Origin: Lachnospiraceae bacterium
GTDB lineage: Bacteria; Bacillota; Clostridia; Lachnospirales; Lachnospiraceae
Reading direction: 5' to 3'
Assembly (NCBI GenBank): GCA_014239155.1
Contig: JAAZZQ010000078.1
Span: forward strand, 51,407-115,406
Length of the DNA: 64,000 nucleotides
Shown here: positions 1-10,354 of the stretch, piece by piece
How positions within the stretch are numbered: position 1 is the first letter of the stretch
How the letters are laid out: every line of letters begins with the position of its first letter
Notes under the pieces: generated by a model
The model's input: only the letters and a program-made list of their open reading frames with translations
Database searches by the model: none
Told to the model about the DNA's origin: nothing
Program-made: the position numbers and the translations under genes

Positions 1-749
1 CCGCCTATCACATCCACCATCAAAAGTCCTTCTGAAAGCACCATAACATTCTCAATAGAATCTGTCAATCTTCGCTCAATGCCTTCTTTTACCGCAATTC
101 TATCCACTATAATCTCAATATTGTGCTTGATATTTTTTTCAAGGTGAATCTCCTCTGACAAATCATATAAGTTTCCGTCAATGCGGACACGCACATAACC
201 GCTTTTTTTCGCGCGGTCAAGCACTTTTGCATGTTCTCCTTTTCTGCCGCGCACCACAGGCGCCAAAAGTTGAAGCTTTGTACCCTGTGGCAGCTCCATA
301 ATCTGGTCAACCATCTGGTCAACTGTCTGGCGCTTAATCTCACGGCCGCAGTTTGGGCAGTGTGGTATTCCAATACGTGCATACAAAAGTCTAAAATAGT
401 CATAAATTTCTGTCACAGTACCAACTGTCGAGCGTGGATTTCTGTTTGTAGATTTCTGATCAATTGAAATCGCAGGTGACAATCCATCAATGCGTTCCAC
501 ATTTGGTTTTTCCATCTGTCCTAGAAATTGTCTGGCATAGGAGGATAGAGATTCCATATACCGTCTCTGTCCCTCCGCATAGATAGTGTCAAATGCAAGG
601 GAAGACTTGCCAGAACCAGATAATCCTGTCAGCACAACAAATTTATTTCTGGGAATATCCAAATCAATATTTTTCAAATTGTGTTCATTTGCGCCGCGAA
701 TCTTGATAACTTCTCCTTTGGGCAACATCTTTAATTGTTCTCTGTCCAT
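1..749 (-). CDS. uvrA: Excinuclease ABC subunit A, N-terminal part (3' end outside window)
   Basis: Reverse-strand translation from ATG at 749: [82 protein letters not shown]...; typical UvrA Walker A. Adjacent to uvrB. Confidence 0.95.
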   Translation of the reverse strand, partial: MDREQLKMLPKGEVIKIRGANEHNLKNIDLDIPRNKFVVLTGLSGSGKSSLAFDTIYAEGQRRYMESLSSYARQFLGQMEKPNVERIDGLSPAISIDQKSTNRNPRSTVGTVTEIYDYFRLLYARIGIPHCPNCGREIKRQTVDQMVDQIMELPQGTKLQLLAPVVRGRKGEHAKVLDRAKKSGYVRVRIDGNLYDLSEEIHLEKNIKHNIEIIVDRIAVKEGIERRLTDSIENVMVLSEGLLMVDVIG

Positions 750-827
750 TCTTATACCATACCTTTCTATTGTAAACGATTCCTTTATATTCATGCAGCG
801 CTCAAATATATTTAAAAATACAATTCC

Positions 828-2819
828 TTAAAGTCCGCTTGTCAAATCCAACAATTGTTTTTTCAGTTCCATCATCTTGTCACGCAACTCCATCGCCGCC
901 TCAAAATTAAGGTCTGCCGCTGCCTTGCGCATATTCTTCTCCACAGTGTCAATCAATTTTTTCAGTTCCTTCTCATTCATTGACTCCGGATCTTTTTCAA
1001 ACTGTTGTTCTTCTTTTGCCACTGCCTTTGAAATGCTGATTAAGTCCCGCACTGCCTTCTTGATTGTCTGTGGTGTAATACCATGCTCCTCATTATATTT
1101 TTGCTGAATCGCACGCCTTCTAGCAGTCTCATCAAGCGTCATTTGCATAGAATCTGTGATTGTATCTGCGTACATAACAACATGTCCCTCTGCATTCCTT
1201 GCAGCACGACCAACCGTCTGAATCAAAGATGTTGCAGAGCGCAAAAAGCCTTCCTTATCTGCGTCTAAAACTGCCACAAGCGAAATTTCAGGAATGTCAA
1301 GCCCCTCTCGCAAAAGATTAATGCCGACAAGCACATCAAACACATCAAGACGCATGTCACGAATAATCTGTGCGCGCTCAAGGGTATCAATATCAGAGTG
1401 CAAATATTTCACACGCACGCCAACATCAGACATATATTTGGTTAAATCCTCCGCCATACGCTTTGTCAGCGTTGTCACAAGCACTTTATTGTGCTTTTCA
1501 GTCTCCGCATGAATTCGGGCAATCAAATCATCAATCTGCCCTTCTACAGAGTGTATCTCAATTTCTGGGTCTAATAGCCCCGTCGGTCGAATAATCTGTT
1601 CCGCACGCAAAAGCTCATGCTGTCTTTCATATTCATTTGGTGTCGCCGACACAAAGAGCATTTGGTCTATTTTTTGCTCAAACTCCTCAAATTGAAGGGG
1701 TCTGTTGTCCAGTGCTGACGGAAGCCGAAACCCATATTCCACCAGTGTGTTTTTTCGCGAGCGATCACCCGCATACATTCCACGAATCTGAGGGATTGTC
1801 ATATGCGACTCATCTATAATAATCAGAAAATCTTCTGTAAAAAAGTCCATGAGACAATACGGCGGATCGCCTTCTTTTGATCCGTTTAAATGTCTTGAAT
1901 AATTCTCAATGCCAGAACAAAACCCCGTCTCACGAAGCATCTCAATATCAAAGTTTGTCCGTTCAGAGATGCGCTGTGCCTCCAAAAGTTTATCCTCACT
2001 TTTAAAATAACGCACGCGCTCTTTCATTTCCTCCTCAATATCCACACATGCCTTTGCAATCCGCTCTGGCGCCACAACATAATGCGATGCTGGAAAGATT
2101 GTGGTATGCTCTAAAGTGGCATGAACCTTGTTTGTCACAGGGTCTATCTCGGCAATACGGTCAATCTCATCTCCAAAAAACTCCACGCGGATAAGAAACT
2201 CACCGCCCTGTGCTGGGTGAATGTCCACCACATCACCATGCACGCGAAACCGCCCTCGGTCAAGTTCCAAATCATTTCGGTCGTACTGCATTTCAATTAA
2301 AGCGTGAATTACTTCATCTCTGTCTTTTGCCATGCCCGGGCGCAAAGAAAGCATCATTCCCTGATACTCGTCTGGGCTCCCCAGACCATAAATGCAGGAA
2401 ACACTGGCTACAACAATAACATCGCGGCGCTCTGTCAAAGAGGCTGTCGCCGATAATCTCAACTTATCAATCTCGTCATTTACAGCAGAGTCCTTTGCAA
2501 TATAGGTATCTGAAGAAGGAATATACGCCTCCGGCTGATAATAATCATAGTAGGACACAAAATATTCTACCGCATTTTCTGGGAAAAATTCTTTAAATTC
2601 ACCATACAATTGTCCGGCGAGCGTTTTATTGTGCGCTATCACCAAAGTAGGCTTTTGTAATGCCTGTATAATATTTGCCATTGTAAAAGTTTTTCCAGAA
2701 CCAGTAACACCTAGTAATGTCTGGAACTGATTGCCCTCTTTAAAGCCTTCCACAAGCTTTGCAATCGCCTCCGGCTGATCACCGGTGGGCTGGTATTCAC
2801 TGTGCAGTTTAAACAACAT
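828..2819 (-). CDS. uvrB: Excinuclease ABC subunit B
   Basis: 663 aa; [54 protein letters not shown]-terminal UVR motif; SD GGAGGTGAG upstream. Confidence 0.98.
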   Translation of the reverse strand: MLFKLHSEYQPTGDQPEAIAKLVEGFKEGNQFQTLLGVTGSGKTFTMANIIQALQKPTLVIAHNKTLAGQLYGEFKEFFPENAVEYFVSYYDYYQPEAYIPSSDTYIAKDSAVNDEIDKLRLSATASLTERRDVIVVASVSCIYGLGSPDEYQGMMLSLRPGMAKDRDEVIHALIEMQYDRNDLELDRGRFRVHGDVVDIHPAQGGEFLIRVEFFGDEIDRIAEIDPVTNKVHATLEHTTIFPASHYVVAPERIAKACVDIEEEMKERVRYFKSEDKLLEAQRISERTNFDIEMLRETGFCSGIENYSRHLNGSKEGDPPYCLMDFFTEDFLIIIDESHMTIPQIRGMYAGDRSRKNTLVEYGFRLPSALDNRPLQFEEFEQKIDQMLFVSATPNEYERQHELLRAEQIIRPTGLLDPEIEIHSVEGQIDDLIARIHAETEKHNKVLVTTLTKRMAEDLTKYMSDVGVRVKYLHSDIDTLERAQIIRDMRLDVFDVLVGINLLREGLDIPEISLVAVLDADKEGFLRSATSLIQTVGRAARNAEGHVVMYADTITDSMQMTLDETARRRAIQQKYNEEHGITPQTIKKAVRDLISISKAVAKEEQQFEKDPESMNEKELKKLIDTVEKNMRKAAADLNFEAAMELRDKMMELKKQLLDLTSGL

Positions 2820-2969
2820 AAAATTAACTCACCTCCAATAATTTAAATGGGTTGTAAGCAATCCATAGAAATCGCTCAAAAAGTACTTTTGATTATAGCA
2901 CACGGCTTTTCATTTGTACAGACAAAAGAAGATATTTTCGGAACTTCTGTTTGCTATAAAACAAAAAAT

Positions 2970-3012
2970 AAAGCGCTGGCAACAGAATCTTTACTTGTTC
3001 CCAGCGTTCTTT
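2970..3012 (-). terminator. Putative intrinsic terminator of the 11.7-3.1 kb minus-strand operon
   Basis: Minus strand: AACGCTGGgAACAagtaaagattcTGTTgCCAGCGC followed by TTTATTTTTTGTTTT. Confidence 0.65.
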
Positions 3013-3148
3013 CCTACCTATAAATTTTTAGTCTATTATCCCCTTTTTCACAGATTCCTTTTTTACAATTGTTCTTCTCTTTTCCTTAACCATGAGAATT
3101 AAATAATTGTTACAGCTTTAAAACCCAAAAATGCTTTTGTAATCACTT

Positions 3149-3523
3149 TTATAAATAATCATCTTGAGACACAATTTTTTCTTCTGGATCAAGACATACT
3201 GCAATTCCTTCATCTTCATTATCTCTATCATCAAATAGCAAAGCATAAGATCCGTCTCTATTCATCAACAATGTTCTAGGAATAAACTGTTCTTGTGCAA
3301 AATCTGAATACTCTTTTAACATTTTTTCAACACAATTCATTTTTGTTTCCTCTGAACTTATAAAATCAATGTAGGCATTTTCCTGTTCTTCTGTAATACC
3401 ATCCTCTTCAAAGTATGCATGTATTTTTACTGTAACTACATAAGATTGCCCAAATAATACAATACTCTTAGTAGTCTTCCATCCTACATTAAAGTCAATA
3501 TCTCCAAATACATTATGTATCAT
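3149..3523 (-). CDS. Putative immunity protein of the upstream nuclease toxin (DUF6985/DUF2004-like)
   Basis: 124 aa acidic protein, MIHNVFGDIDFNVGWKTTKSIVLFGQSYVVTVKIHAYFEEDGITEEQENAYIDFISS...; pattern recalls polymorphic-toxin immunity families; immediately downstream of the toxin ORF. Confidence 0.55.
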   Translation of the reverse strand: MIHNVFGDIDFNVGWKTTKSIVLFGQSYVVTVKIHAYFEEDGITEEQENAYIDFISSEETKMNCVEKMLKEYSDFAQEQFIPRTLLMNRDGSYALLFDDRDNEDEGIAVCLDPEEKIVSQDDYL

Positions 3524-3613
3524 ATTTTTTCATCATTCCTTTCGCTTTATTCAGAACATAAACAAACTACAAAACATACTTTCGCACTTCACGATGCGAA
3601 TTTTCCTTCACAC

Positions 3614-4183
3614 TTATGCGCCTTTCTTTGCTTCTGATATTCCGCCGCTATGAGACATATTATTATGTATAACGCTAGGCACTAGTTGCATTGTTTTCAT
3701 GTCTTTGCACTCATGCCAAGTATACGCATTCTCTTTTCTCCACTTTTTAACTGTGTCCGGTGAACAGTGCTGTTGTTTTGCCAACGCAATATCTGCCTTA
3801 TCAAAATTGTCTGCTCTATTTTCACAAAAATCTTTTATTTTAACTGTTTCCTTACTAATACGGCTAAAATCAGGTTCCCCATTTCTATATTCAATACCAT
3901 CTATGCCAAACTTCTTTAAAATTTCACCCCAATTTTTTCCATCGGGATTCGCTTTCCCGGGTATATAGTCTTTGTCTGGGCACCATTTAGAATCGCCTCG
4001 TTCACCGGTCCATTTTCCATTTTCAACAGGACAGCACTTGAACTTATCATATATAAACGCTAATGATTTATCTGCCAAAACTATATATTTATCAGCAACA
4101 GATGATTCAGCTTTTTTGCCCAATGGTGATTCGACAAATCTATTCATTTGCGATTCCTTAACATCATTAAAATTTCCTATCAT
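3614..4183 (-). CDS. HNH/Endonuclease VII superfamily (WHH-like) nuclease toxin domain protein
   Basis: 189 aa; C-terminal YTWHECKDMKTMQLVPSVIHNNMSHSGGISEAKKG matches the WHH/LHH toxin-nuclease signature as I know it; preceded by GKWTGERGDSKWCP...WGEILKKFGIDGIEYRNGEPDFS typical of polymorphic toxin C-termini; SD GGAG; overlaps the upstream ORF by 17 nt. Confidence 0.75.
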   Translation of the reverse strand: MIGNFNDVKESQMNRFVESPLGKKAESSVADKYIVLADKSLAFIYDKFKCCPVENGKWTGERGDSKWCPDKDYIPGKANPDGKNWGEILKKFGIDGIEYRNGEPDFSRISKETVKIKDFCENRADNFDKADIALAKQQHCSPDTVKKWRKENAYTWHECKDMKTMQLVPSVIHNNMSHSGGISEAKKGA

Positions 4184-7100
4184 ACTTTTCTCTCCTCTCT
4201 ACAACAGATTGAATCCAATTGAGGTATATTTTTTCTCTTGTTTCATTTTCATCTTGTTGTATACTCATATCCTTCATAAAGCATTGGCTTAAGGCAATTG
4301 TTAACTGTTTGGTAGGAACCTTAATAATCTGCGCAATAATTCTGTTTAACATATCTGTAAGTTCATCATTATCCATCGCTGTCAAAGCACTATTCTCAAC
4401 ACGCGCCCGAACGCCTAATATATCCGTTATACGTCTTGAAAGTTTTCGGAAATTTTCATCTTTCCAAATAACAAGAGAGTTCATTTCTTTATATTCCGCT
4501 ATTTGTTCTTCCACAAATTCATAGTTTGATGATGATAGTCCCAACACGTCAAGTCCATTTTCAATACATTCAATAGAAAACGCTAAATGTTCGTTCACTC
4601 TCCCTTGAATCAAAAAATTAATTAGCTGTTCTTGTATATCTATATAATTTTCCCTAGCGCCATCGCCTGTAAAATCATATGCTTTTTCCATAATATTACA
4701 TTTGCTTACCTGAACAAGCACTGGCTCAACCCAGTCATTTTGATATACAGCCGCTACACCTCTTTTCAGCTTTGATAATTCTTCTATCTGTTCTTCATCC
4801 AGACCAGCCGCATATCCAACTAATTCCCGATCACTCCTATCTGGCAATCTTAAAATAATCTTTGTATTTGTATTCCTGATAACAGATATATCCAGCAAAC
4901 CTGGTGACTGATCAGCTATAATGAAACCCTCTCCATAAGTTCTCATTTCAGCAATTGAGTTTGCAAGTAACTCCACCGATTTCCCCAACAAATTGGCGTT
5001 TTCTGTAGATTGCTCCATAGAAGTTCTTTTTAAGAGATTATGTGCCTCCTCTAACACAGTAAGGTGTGATAAAGGACTGTTAATTTTGCCAGATGACATG
5101 CGATATTCATTTAATTTTAATACCAATAATCCCATTATCAGTGATTTCGTTTCCGTCGAACCAACACGACTTAAATCAACAATAACATTCTTATCAAATA
5201 AATCTCGCTCACTTAAATCATCCTTGCAAAAAATTAATCCATTTAATCCATTCGTCAACGATCTTACACGTGTTAACAGAGCTCCAGAGTAATCACCTTT
5301 ACTGTCGGAAGAATACTTTGACTCATTTATTACAACTTCTATCTGTTCGAGTAAATCGGCAAAATTCGGATATTTATTACCTTTTGCATTTTCGGAAGTT
5401 CCTAAATTCCATCCTGCAGCAACATACGCTTTCTCCATTGACTCTTTTAATATTGCAGGCATCGCTGCATACATCGGCCAGCAGACATTGAAAATTTCCA
5501 CCAATCTATCTAAATGCTCTAGCACATGAATATCTTCAGAAAACTTAAAAGGATTAATCCTTAATAAATTCATTTTCTTTGGGTTTGTGCCATACACACT
5601 AACATCAGCAAACTGTCCGAAAATATTTTTATATTCACCTTTGGCTGGCTCAACAACAAGAAATGGAATGTTATATACACTTCTTAGTTGATTTAATATT
5701 TGATAAACAGTGTTGCTTTTGCCAGAACCTGTAGAACCTGTCACAAATGTATGCATTGTTAAGGAATTACAGTCCAGATGGACTTCTGTTTCCGTTTCTT
5801 TTCCCATGCTAAACACTTTTCCAAGACAAAAATCTTTGCTGTGCAGTTTCTGATTGTACCTGACAACTTCCTTGCCAAAATCTGCATGTTCTATAACAGG
5901 AAAACCACATACTGATTTCCTAGGCAGCCCCATATGAATTGCCAATTCATTGCTGCTAACCAAAGAAGCCGCTGTTATGGGAACTGATATTGTGTCAGAT
6001 GCATATTTAAAAACTGGATGAATAAAATTAGTAATATACTCACGTAAAACAGGCAATTGGTTCTGATTATTTCTTCCCCAAAAGTTTATTGCCGAAGTTT
6101 CGACTCCTGATTTTTCCCCTTTCATAAGCGCTTTATACGTTCCTGCTGCCATTTCCGCTGTTTCCTGACTATCCGAAAGAAAGTATGCTGCACATTCCCA
6201 CATTCCTATACTTTCACATTCCTCCATACGTTTCAATTGAAGATCAATTCTTTCTAAAACATTCACTAACGACTTATTCTGCAAAGTCAATTGCAGATTA
6301 TCCGAAGAACCAGTTGTGATACCTTTTGTTCGAGTTTCGTTTTCTGTTGTACTTTCATTTTCTGTATGCGTTTCACCATATGATGTGGAATTATTCTCTG
6401 AATATTCTTCCGTTGTTGAAGTTCCTTTTGTTATACTTTTGGGATTAAATGCATTAAGCCCTATATGCCCGACAGTTATTGCCCCAGCAACAGCAATACT
6501 AGCTCCCCCTGTTAACGGAGCTGTCACAAGACTTGCAACCCCCAACGCAGCCGTTCCAAGGCTTTTGGCCAAAGCTCCTAAAGAATCTGTCTTTGTCATT
6601 CCATGATTTTCACTTGTACTCTTTGAATAATTCTTTCCAGTCTGTGTTGATGTATTTGTTGCGTGCGAAGATCCTATTGTCTTTCCATGTGAAAAAGCAT
6701 CTGACACACTTAATGCTGTGCTTGTCCCATAAGATATCTGCATATTTGCAAAAGGAGACAATTGTGTGTAAATGGTTTCATAAGCCTGCCGGGTTTGCTC
6801 CAATTGCTCCATTGGTGTACTCTTAGCCAAAACAACTGCCGTATATTTTTGCCCCTGCATTGCAAGTGCCAATTTTTCAAGACCTTGAATAAATGTTTCA
6901 TTATCCTTAAAATCTTTATCTTTGTTTTTTGCAACACAAGACACACTTGCAATATTTTTTGTAGCTATATTGTTTAAAAAATCCTCAGCTTTTGGGTCAA
7001 GCAAATCTTCGGTTTTTACACCCGGAAATTGCCCTGTCAATGCATTTTTCAAAGTATCTTTCAAAGATTTTGTTGTCCGCTTGTCATCCAAAGAACGTAC

Positions 7101-7487
7101 ACCCATATAAAAATCAGTTTTTTGCCCATCACTGTCTACAATAATAAATACACTGCAATTTAGGTTTTGAACCGCATTAAAAACAGAAGCAAACTTATAG
7201 GTTGAATACTCATTCTTTTGATATACCATTTCTGTAATTTTAAATAAACGGATATCTCCGATATTCTTCAAATTTTTATCTAATGGAACAATCTCTAAAT
7301 CCGTTAGTTTTTGCAAATAATTTTTAAGTACAATGTCATCGACAAGTTTACTTGCTTCCTCTAAACCATTTTGAAACGTATAATAATTTGGTACTTTGCT
7401 TTTGAACTGATTTGCAGAAATAACTTCCTGATTGCTTTTTATAGCAGGCATATTATTCTCTCTACCTAGAATAACTGTTTCACTCAT
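4167..7487 (-). CDS. HerA/DUF87-type P-loop ATPase with internal Ser/Thr-rich and hydrophobic insertion
   Basis: 1106 aa; Walker A VTGSTGSGKSNTVYQIL, Walker B LTVLEEAHNLL, IIADQSPGLLDISVIRNTNTKIILRLPDRSDRELVG motor signature; N-terminal hydrophobic segment between two Ser/Thr/Asn-rich stretches. Confidence 0.8.
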   Translation of the reverse strand: MSETVILGRENNMPAIKSNQEVISANQFKSKVPNYYTFQNGLEEASKLVDDIVLKNYLQKLTDLEIVPLDKNLKNIGDIRLFKITEMVYQKNEYSTYKFASVFNAVQNLNCSVFIIVDSDGQKTDFYMGVRSLDDKRTTKSLKDTLKNALTGQFPGVKTEDLLDPKAEDFLNNIATKNIASVSCVAKNKDKDFKDNETFIQGLEKLALAMQGQKYTAVVLAKSTPMEQLEQTRQAYETIYTQLSPFANMQISYGTSTALSVSDAFSHGKTIGSSHATNTSTQTGKNYSKSTSENHGMTKTDSLGALAKSLGTAALGVASLVTAPLTGGASIAVAGAITVGHIGLNAFNPKSITKGTSTTEEYSENNSTSYGETHTENESTTENETRTKGITTGSSDNLQLTLQNKSLVNVLERIDLQLKRMEECESIGMWECAAYFLSDSQETAEMAAGTYKALMKGEKSGVETSAINFWGRNNQNQLPVLREYITNFIHPVFKYASDTISVPITAASLVSSNELAIHMGLPRKSVCGFPVIEHADFGKEVVRYNQKLHSKDFCLGKVFSMGKETETEVHLDCNSLTMHTFVTGSTGSGKSNTVYQILNQLRSVYNIPFLVVEPAKGEYKNIFGQFADVSVYGTNPKKMNLLRINPFKFSEDIHVLEHLDRLVEIFNVCWPMYAAMPAILKESMEKAYVAAGWNLGTSENAKGNKYPNFADLLEQIEVVINESKYSSDSKGDYSGALLTRVRSLTNGLNGLIFCKDDLSERDLFDKNVIVDLSRVGSTETKSLIMGLLVLKLNEYRMSSGKINSPLSHLTVLEEAHNLLKRTSMEQSTENANLLGKSVELLANSIAEMRTYGEGFIIADQSPGLLDISVIRNTNTKIILRLPDRSDRELVGYAAGLDEEQIEELSKLKRGVAAVYQNDWVEPVLVQVSKCNIMEKAYDFTGDGARENYIDIQEQLINFLIQGRVNEHLAFSIECIENGLDVLGLSSSNYEFVEEQIAEYKEMNSLVIWKDENFRKLSRRITDILGVRARVENSALTAMDNDELTDMLNRIIAQIIKVPTKQLTIALSQCFMKDMSIQQDENETREKIYLNWIQSVVERREKYDRKF

Positions 7488-8047
7488 TTATTGCCTCCAT
7501 TCAATGCAGCAACTGTTCCTCCTCCGACTACTGCTCCAACAATTACACCACCGACAATTGTAACTCCTGCTATTGATGCAGCAACACCTCCAAATACCCC
7601 ACCTGCTATGGCACCAGTAGCGACTTTTGGTCCTAAATAGCTGCCGTCTAATTGATCCTGCTGTTTTTTCTCTTGATAACTCATATGCTCGCGCTCTTTC
7701 GGTGTATATTTTGTTCCTTCATTACCAGCATTGCTATAAGAGGCTTTTGTTACAGGATACAAATAACGTACAATTTCTTTGACATGCGCAATTCGTTGTT
7801 TTGAAAAATTTCTAATTAATTGAACCATTTGTTTGTCCATATAATTACTATCCCAATAATTCTTATTTTCTTCAAATGCCCTGCCATCATGAACATCATA
7901 TAAACCATGCAATGCTGCCGCCGCCTTTTCCATCTCATAAAACTCCCTAAAAGACGGATCCACAAGAAGGCTGTCTTTCATCATAATACGGACTCGTCGT
8001 GTATTTCCGGCAGTTACTGCTTCGTAGAATGCATTTGTTAACGCCAT
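7484..8047 (-). CDS. Small protein with C-terminal glycine-zipper hydrophobic segment
   Basis: 187 aa; C-terminus ATGAIAGGVFGGVAASIAGVTIVGGVIVGAVVGGGTVAALNGGNK; 4-nt overlap (ATGA) with the downstream ATPase. Confidence 0.75.
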   Translation of the reverse strand: MALTNAFYEAVTAGNTRRVRIMMKDSLLVDPSFREFYEMEKAAAALHGLYDVHDGRAFEENKNYWDSNYMDKQMVQLIRNFSKQRIAHVKEIVRYLYPVTKASYSNAGNEGTKYTPKEREHMSYQEKKQQDQLDGSYLGPKVATGAIAGGVFGGVAASIAGVTIVGGVIVGAVVGGGTVAALNGGNK

Positions 8048-8059
8048 TTTATTCTCCTC

Positions 8060-10354
8060 CTATATCTCAAGTATTGATTCAACCTCAGCTTTAATGGTTT
8101 CTAACCATACCAATTTGCGTTCTGACTCTCTAATACGTTCTTCTGCCTTATCCTTGTCTTTTGCATAACTTTCTAATTCGGACAGTTTTTCTTTTAAAAT
8201 ACCATCTAGTCGTTTAAACTCCTTTTCAAAACGCTTTGCAATACGATTTGACTGCTTTAAGGCATAAGCACAAGCATTGTCTCCATTGTCATATACGGAC
8301 TCTTGTATAGGCGCCAAAAATTCCTGTGCTAATTCCGAAGCATCTACATACTTAACAGTTTTATACTTTGTACGATAATGCCCTTTTTCCTGAAACCACG
8401 TCCAAGGTTTATACCACTTCTTGTCTGTATTCTCAACCCACTCTTTGCCATCTTCAACCTGCTTTGACTGAATAAGATTTTTAATTGAAAAATCATCTGC
8501 CATCACTACACTGCTGCCCATAAGTTTTAATGGCTCAATACTGATTCCCGACAAACCTTTTAGATCAATCTCCTCCGTTAACGAAGCCAACTTGTTTCTA
8601 TATTCGTTTAAAAGATCATTTCCAGTCTTCTCAAGGCTATTTTTAATAAGCTCATCCATATCTGCCTGAAAATCAGGCTCAAGTTTTTTGGCAAATTTCT
8701 CTAATCTGGCAACTTCGTCCTCTGCATCATCCACATCTAATTCTTCCCCACGCAGTTTATCAATACGTTTTCCGATTTTTTTCTGATACTTTTGAACAAT
8801 TTTATCTATCACATCTTTTGCCTCGTCATTTACCTTGACCACTGCATCTTCAATAGCACCTTTAAATTTTTTGGCAGCGCTGACATCATCTACTTTTTTT
8901 CTAATATTCGCAATTTGCGCTGCTATCTTCTCACTCTCATCTCTGTTTTGAGCAAGTTCACGTTTAGTCTCTTCAAAGCATCCGACTTCATCCAACTTGT
9001 GCATAAAAGTATCAACAATATTCTTAATTTTTGCAGTCTTCGCATATTTCTGTACATATTGGCGAATCGCTGCTTCTATTGATATAATACCTGTATGTAT
9101 TAAAGCCTCCGCATTTGCATCCTGCTTTTCTTTGGCTTCTGAAAGCTGGTTATTAATTTCCCCGCGGATACTAGAAGGAAGCGGCGCATAATTTTCAAAG
9201 TGCAATGTCTCATTTCTATTTAGTTTTCGTACTTTCATTTCTGTTTCATCTATGGTATCCTCATCAATTTCTGCACCACCAGAAATCAAACGAACATTAA
9301 GTGCCGGAAGTGCCGCCGCCGGAAATAAGTTTGGATTATAAATCTTATGACTTTCCAAATATGTACGAACACGTTCTAGGGTCTGTCCAACATCACCATC
9401 TTCTTTTTTTCTGTCATCCATTTTATTTACAACGAAGATAAACCTGTCCTTAGACTGTTTTCCACCAACTTTCATACTCTCTGCAACACGCTCCAATAAC
9501 CGATTATCATCATCGGAGCCAAAAGTGCCTTCCATAATATATAAAACCAACGATTTTGAAGATTTACTTAAAAATTCTGTCTGCACTTTTTTATGATCTG
9601 TATTTCTAGCGTTATTCGGTCCCGGCGTATCAATTAATACCAAAGAAACATCTTCCGATGATACAAATGGAATATTTCCATTTACTTTTATAACGGATAC
9701 ATTCTCGTTGTCATTTAAACGCTCCATAATTGGGTAAGTTAATTCTTTATGAGATTCAATCATATGGTTCTCTTTATCATAAACTTCTGCCTGCCATGAT
9801 TTTGTTTCCTTTGTTGTATCCTTAATTCTTGTGATAATGGCAGTACATGCCTCTTGTTTTGACGGCATAAGCTTACAGCCAAGCATAGAATTAATCAGTG
9901 TTGATTTCCCTGCGCTCATGGTTGCTACAACACATACCTCAAAGTCACTGCTTTTTGCAAGCCGAAAAGCATTTAATATTTCCTCATCTCTCAGCTCATC
10001 AAATGGTCCCTGTTGAATTTTCTCAAATACCTGATCAATAAGCCCCTCTTTGTCAGATGTTTCTTTTGCAGCGATTCGTTCGAGCGCTGCTGTTAATTTT
10101 CCTTTTTCATAAGCAATAGTAAATACTTCTGTTAAATCCTCATAATCTAAAAGAGTGCCATGAAATGTAATCTCAAACTCTCTGTCATTATACTCGTCAA
10201 TAAGAAGATCCGGCAACTCTTCGACCCATTCCTGAAATCTTGAGCCAGGAGTGATTTTTTCTCCAAGTTTACTATTCTGTGCTAATTTTTTGCCCTCAAC
10301 AGTCACCTCTGTCTGCAAATTATAAGGGTTGTATTTGATAAATACCTTTTTCAT
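8060..10354 (-). CDS. Dynamin-family GTPase (large)
   Basis: 764 aa; G1 VVATMSAGKSTLINSMLG, G3 LVLIDTPGPNNARN, G4 FVVNKMDD; long predicted coiled-coil C-terminus; aromatic KKWYKPWTWFQEKGHY segment. Confidence 0.85.
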   Translation of the reverse strand: MKKVFIKYNPYNLQTEVTVEGKKLAQNSKLGEKITPGSRFQEWVEELPDLLIDEYNDREFEITFHGTLLDYEDLTEVFTIAYEKGKLTAALERIAAKETSDKEGLIDQVFEKIQQGPFDELRDEEILNAFRLAKSSDFEVCVVATMSAGKSTLINSMLGCKLMPSKQEACTAIITRIKDTTKETKSWQAEVYDKENHMIESHKELTYPIMERLNDNENVSVIKVNGNIPFVSSEDVSLVLIDTPGPNNARNTDHKKVQTEFLSKSSKSLVLYIMEGTFGSDDDNRLLERVAESMKVGGKQSKDRFIFVVNKMDDRKKEDGDVGQTLERVRTYLESHKIYNPNLFPAAALPALNVRLISGGAEIDEDTIDETEMKVRKLNRNETLHFENYAPLPSSIRGEINNQLSEAKEKQDANAEALIHTGIISIEAAIRQYVQKYAKTAKIKNIVDTFMHKLDEVGCFEETKRELAQNRDESEKIAAQIANIRKKVDDVSAAKKFKGAIEDAVVKVNDEAKDVIDKIVQKYQKKIGKRIDKLRGEELDVDDAEDEVARLEKFAKKLEPDFQADMDELIKNSLEKTGNDLLNEYRNKLASLTEEIDLKGLSGISIEPLKLMGSSVVMADDFSIKNLIQSKQVEDGKEWVENTDKKWYKPWTWFQEKGHYRTKYKTVKYVDASELAQEFLAPIQESVYDNGDNACAYALKQSNRIAKRFEKEFKRLDGILKEKLSELESYAKDKDKAEERIRESERKLVWLETIKAEVESILEI

